Assembly (NCBI GenBank): GCA_002402965.1
Contig: DHGW01000033.1
Location: 1-7,418, forward strand
DNA: 7,418 nucleotides
DNA from: Bacteroidales bacterium UBA4788
GTDB taxonomy: Bacteria; Bacteroidota; Bacteroidia; Bacteroidales; VadinHA17
Direction of reading: 5' to 3'
Shown here: piece by piece, positions 6,097 through 7,418 of the stretch
Position numbering within the stretch: position 1 is the stretch's first letter
Layout: each line of letters starts with the position of its first letter
Position numbers and translations under genes: made by a program
The notes under the pieces: generated by a model
Seen by the model: only the letters and a program-made list of their open reading frames with translations
What the model was told of the DNA's origin: nothing
The model's database searches: none

Positions 6097-6894
6097 ATGA
6101 GGAGTTCATTACGCATCTTACTGCCGCTGGCTGCCGCTCTCATCATTGCAGGCTGCTCAACTGGCGGAGACAAAGGCGTCCGCGCCGAGATAACAACCAC
6201 CGAAGGAAAGATCCTGATCTCACTGTCAGATCTCACACCGCTGCACCGTGACAATTTCATCAAACTGGCGGAAAGCGGCTTCTATGACGGAGTCTCATTC
6301 CACAGGGTAATAAAGGAATTCATGATCCAGACGGGTGACGGAGCAACGAAACAGGATACCTCATTGCGTCAGGATGACTATATAATTCCCGCCGAGATCA
6401 ATGATACCCTGTTTCATAAACGGGGAGTAATTGCCGCGGCCCGCACGGGCGACGACGTAAACCCCGAAAGAAACTCTTCCGGAACACAGTTCTATATTGT
6501 CCAGGGCAAGGTTTACAACGATGAGGATCTTGCAGCAACAGTGCAGCGAATAGAATATAACCGCAGGCAGTACATGTATAACAAGGCGCTCATTGACCTC
6601 CGCAAAGAGGCTGAGACAGACACTGCCCCGGCAAATGAGGACGAGATACAGCAAAACGCAATCATCAGAGCCTATGAAGCCATGGAAGAGGCCGGCCCCT
6701 ACGTGATGCCGGAACACCGTCGGAGCACTTATAAAACAGTCGGCGGTACACCTTTCCTCGACGGTGCATACACCGTCTTCGGCGAGGTTCTTGAAGGAAT
6801 GGAGATTGTCGACGCCATTGCCGCCACCGCCACCGATATGAATGACAAGCCAGTGAAGGATATCAGGATACTGAAAGTGAGAATCATTAAGTAA
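6097..6894 (+). CDS. Cyclophilin-type peptidyl-prolyl cis-trans isomerase, lipoprotein
   Basis: A 265-residue periplasm-facing lipoprotein that catalyses cis-trans isomerisation of X-Pro bonds. The signal ends in lipobox LIIAGC with Cys20; the following STGGDKG carries no strong surface-export signal. Cyclophilin motifs are clear: NFIKLAESGFYDGVSFHRVI (53-72) with the catalytic-type Arg70, FMIQTGD (75-81), then SSGTQFYIVQGK (127-138), and LDGAYTVFGEVLEGMEIVDA (221-240). Phe220 stands where eukaryotic cyclophilin A has Trp121, and Tyr225 replaces its His126, as in many bacterial enzymes. Between QFYIVQG and the GGTPFLDG stretch lies an insert of about 75-80 residues, highly charged and probably helical (about 139-215); shorter and comparable inserts occur in other Bacteroidota homologues. 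I chose the ATG at 6097 because it puts the signal peptide at the N-terminus; an in-frame ATG at 6007 would overlap the flippase gene and bury the signal. Only 12 bases separate its stop from pheS. Confidence 0.92.
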   Translation: MRSSLRILLPLAAALIIAGCSTGGDKGVRAEITTTEGKILISLSDLTPLHRDNFIKLAESGFYDGVSFHRVIKEFMIQTGDGATKQDTSLRQDDYIIPAEINDTLFHKRGVIAAARTGDDVNPERNSSGTQFYIVQGKVYNDEDLAATVQRIEYNRRQYMYNKALIDLRKEAETDTAPANEDEIQQNAIIRAYEAMEEAGPYVMPEHRRSTYKTVGGTPFLDGAYTVFGEVLEGMEIVDAIAATATDMNDKPVKDIRILKVRIIK

Positions 6895-6906
6895 CGTATC
6901 AATGTG

Positions 6907-7418
6907 ATGAAGGAGAGGATTGCAGAACTAAGGGGAGAGATTGAAGCCTTCAATATCGGCGGAGCTGAAGAGCTTGAGCTGTTCAGGCTGAATTACCTGA
7001 GCAAAAAGGGACAGGTGTCAGTGCTGTTCGAAGGATTCAGGAGTGTGCCGCCCGAAGCAAAAAGGGAGACGGGCCAGCTGCTGAATGCACTGAAGCAATT
7101 TGCCACTGACAAGTACAATGAGTTCAGGGAACGCATCTCCATGACCGAGACCGTCAGCTCAACGGTTGATCTCACCATGCCTTCATTTCCTTTCGGCGAA
7201 GGCACACGCCATCCCATCTCCATCGTACGCAATGAGATCATTGACATATTCAGCCACATAGGATTCACCGTTTCAGAAGGTCCGGAGATTGAAGACGACA
7301 ACCATGTCTTTACCATGCTTAACTTTGCGCCGGATCATCCTGCACGTGATATGCAGGATACGTTTTATATCGAAAAGAAATCGGGTACGGAGTCTGATCC
7401 GCACGATGTGCTTCTGCG
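6907..7418 (+). CDS. pheS: Phenylalanine--tRNA ligase alpha subunit, N-terminal half (runs off right edge)
   Basis: An open frame from ATG 6907 to the window end, covering the first 170 residues of a protein normally near 340. PheS forms an alpha2-beta2 enzyme with PheT that charges tRNA-Phe. The N-terminal tRNA-binding coiled-coil arm spans about residues 1-85, with the typical LNYLSKKGQVSVLF stretch (28-41). The catalytic class II domain then begins with FGEGTRHPI (96-104), GFTVSEGPEIEDD (119-131) and the strongly diagnostic LNFAPDHPARDMQDTFYI (138-155), which contains the class II motif 1 region and phenylalanine-site approach. The last visible residues DPHDVLL lead toward the expected LLRTHTS motif beyond the edge. 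An in-frame GTG lies one codon upstream (6904), but the ATG is preferred. No terminator is visible between the cyclophilin gene and pheS, so read-through is likely. Confidence 0.95.
   Translation, partial: MKERIAELRGEIEAFNIGGAEELELFRLNYLSKKGQVSVLFEGFRSVPPEAKRETGQLLNALKQFATDKYNEFRERISMTETVSSTVDLTMPSFPFGEGTRHPISIVRNEIIDIFSHIGFTVSEGPEIEDDNHVFTMLNFAPDHPARDMQDTFYIEKKSGTESDPHDVLL

Noticed and set aside
6361..6717. Minus-strand open frame of 118 codons with Cys and hydrophobic runs
   Set aside because: Opposite the cyclophilin gene, covering its conserved QFYIVQG motif and insert; no start context or family resemblance.
6993..7316. Minus-strand open frame of 107 codons
   Set aside because: It lies wholly opposite pheS, whose frame carries diagnostic motifs across the same bases; no recognisable domain in the antisense product.
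1..7418. Search for mobile elements, CRISPR, phage or defence genes, tRNA and rRNA
   Set aside because: No transposase, integrase, direct-repeat array, attachment-like repeat or RNA gene signature was seen; all sequence except the 52-base divergent gap and a few short spacers is accounted for by core-type genes.

Overview
The window looks like chromosomal core DNA from a member of the Bacteroidota, most likely Bacteroidales. Four things point there: the gene order flippase, dUTPase, TPR lipoprotein, DUF4292 lipoprotein, EnvC-like protein, ATP-binding protein; the presence of DUF4292, a family typical of this phylum; the lack of convincing Shine-Dalgarno sequences before most starts; and two exact matches to the Bacteroidota -7 promoter consensus TAnnTTTG in the only real intergenic gap. 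No mobile element, CRISPR array, tRNA or rRNA was seen.

Leftward block (minus strand, 6044 down to 1): a polytopic oligosaccharide/lipid-linked flippase, dut, a large TPR lipoprotein, a DUF4292 lipoprotein, an EnvC-like coiled-coil/LytM protein, a small HATPase of the RsbW/SpoIIAB type, and the first codons of what is probably ybeY cut by the left edge. Four successive junctions overlap (4, 4, 16 and 4 bases), so these genes are almost certainly one translationally coupled operon. Most products act at the envelope: export of a lipid-linked glycan, two outer-membrane-type lipoproteins and a division or cell-wall hydrolase activator. The dUTPase, HATPase and YbeY are housekeeping or regulatory passengers.

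Rightward block (plus strand, 6097 to the right edge): a lipoprotein cyclophilin-type peptidyl-prolyl isomerase, then 12 bases later pheS (phenylalanyl-tRNA synthetase alpha subunit), truncated by the window end. The two blocks diverge from a 52-base gap (6045-6096) in which two -7 elements lie exactly back to back.

No clearly new defence or mobile system is present. The most notable points are the abutting divergent promoter elements, a six-residue motif (VIGPAV) shared by the mature N-termini of two adjacent lipoproteins but written with six different codons, a LytM domain that has lost its zinc ligands, and a cyclophilin with a long charged insert beside its active-site region.
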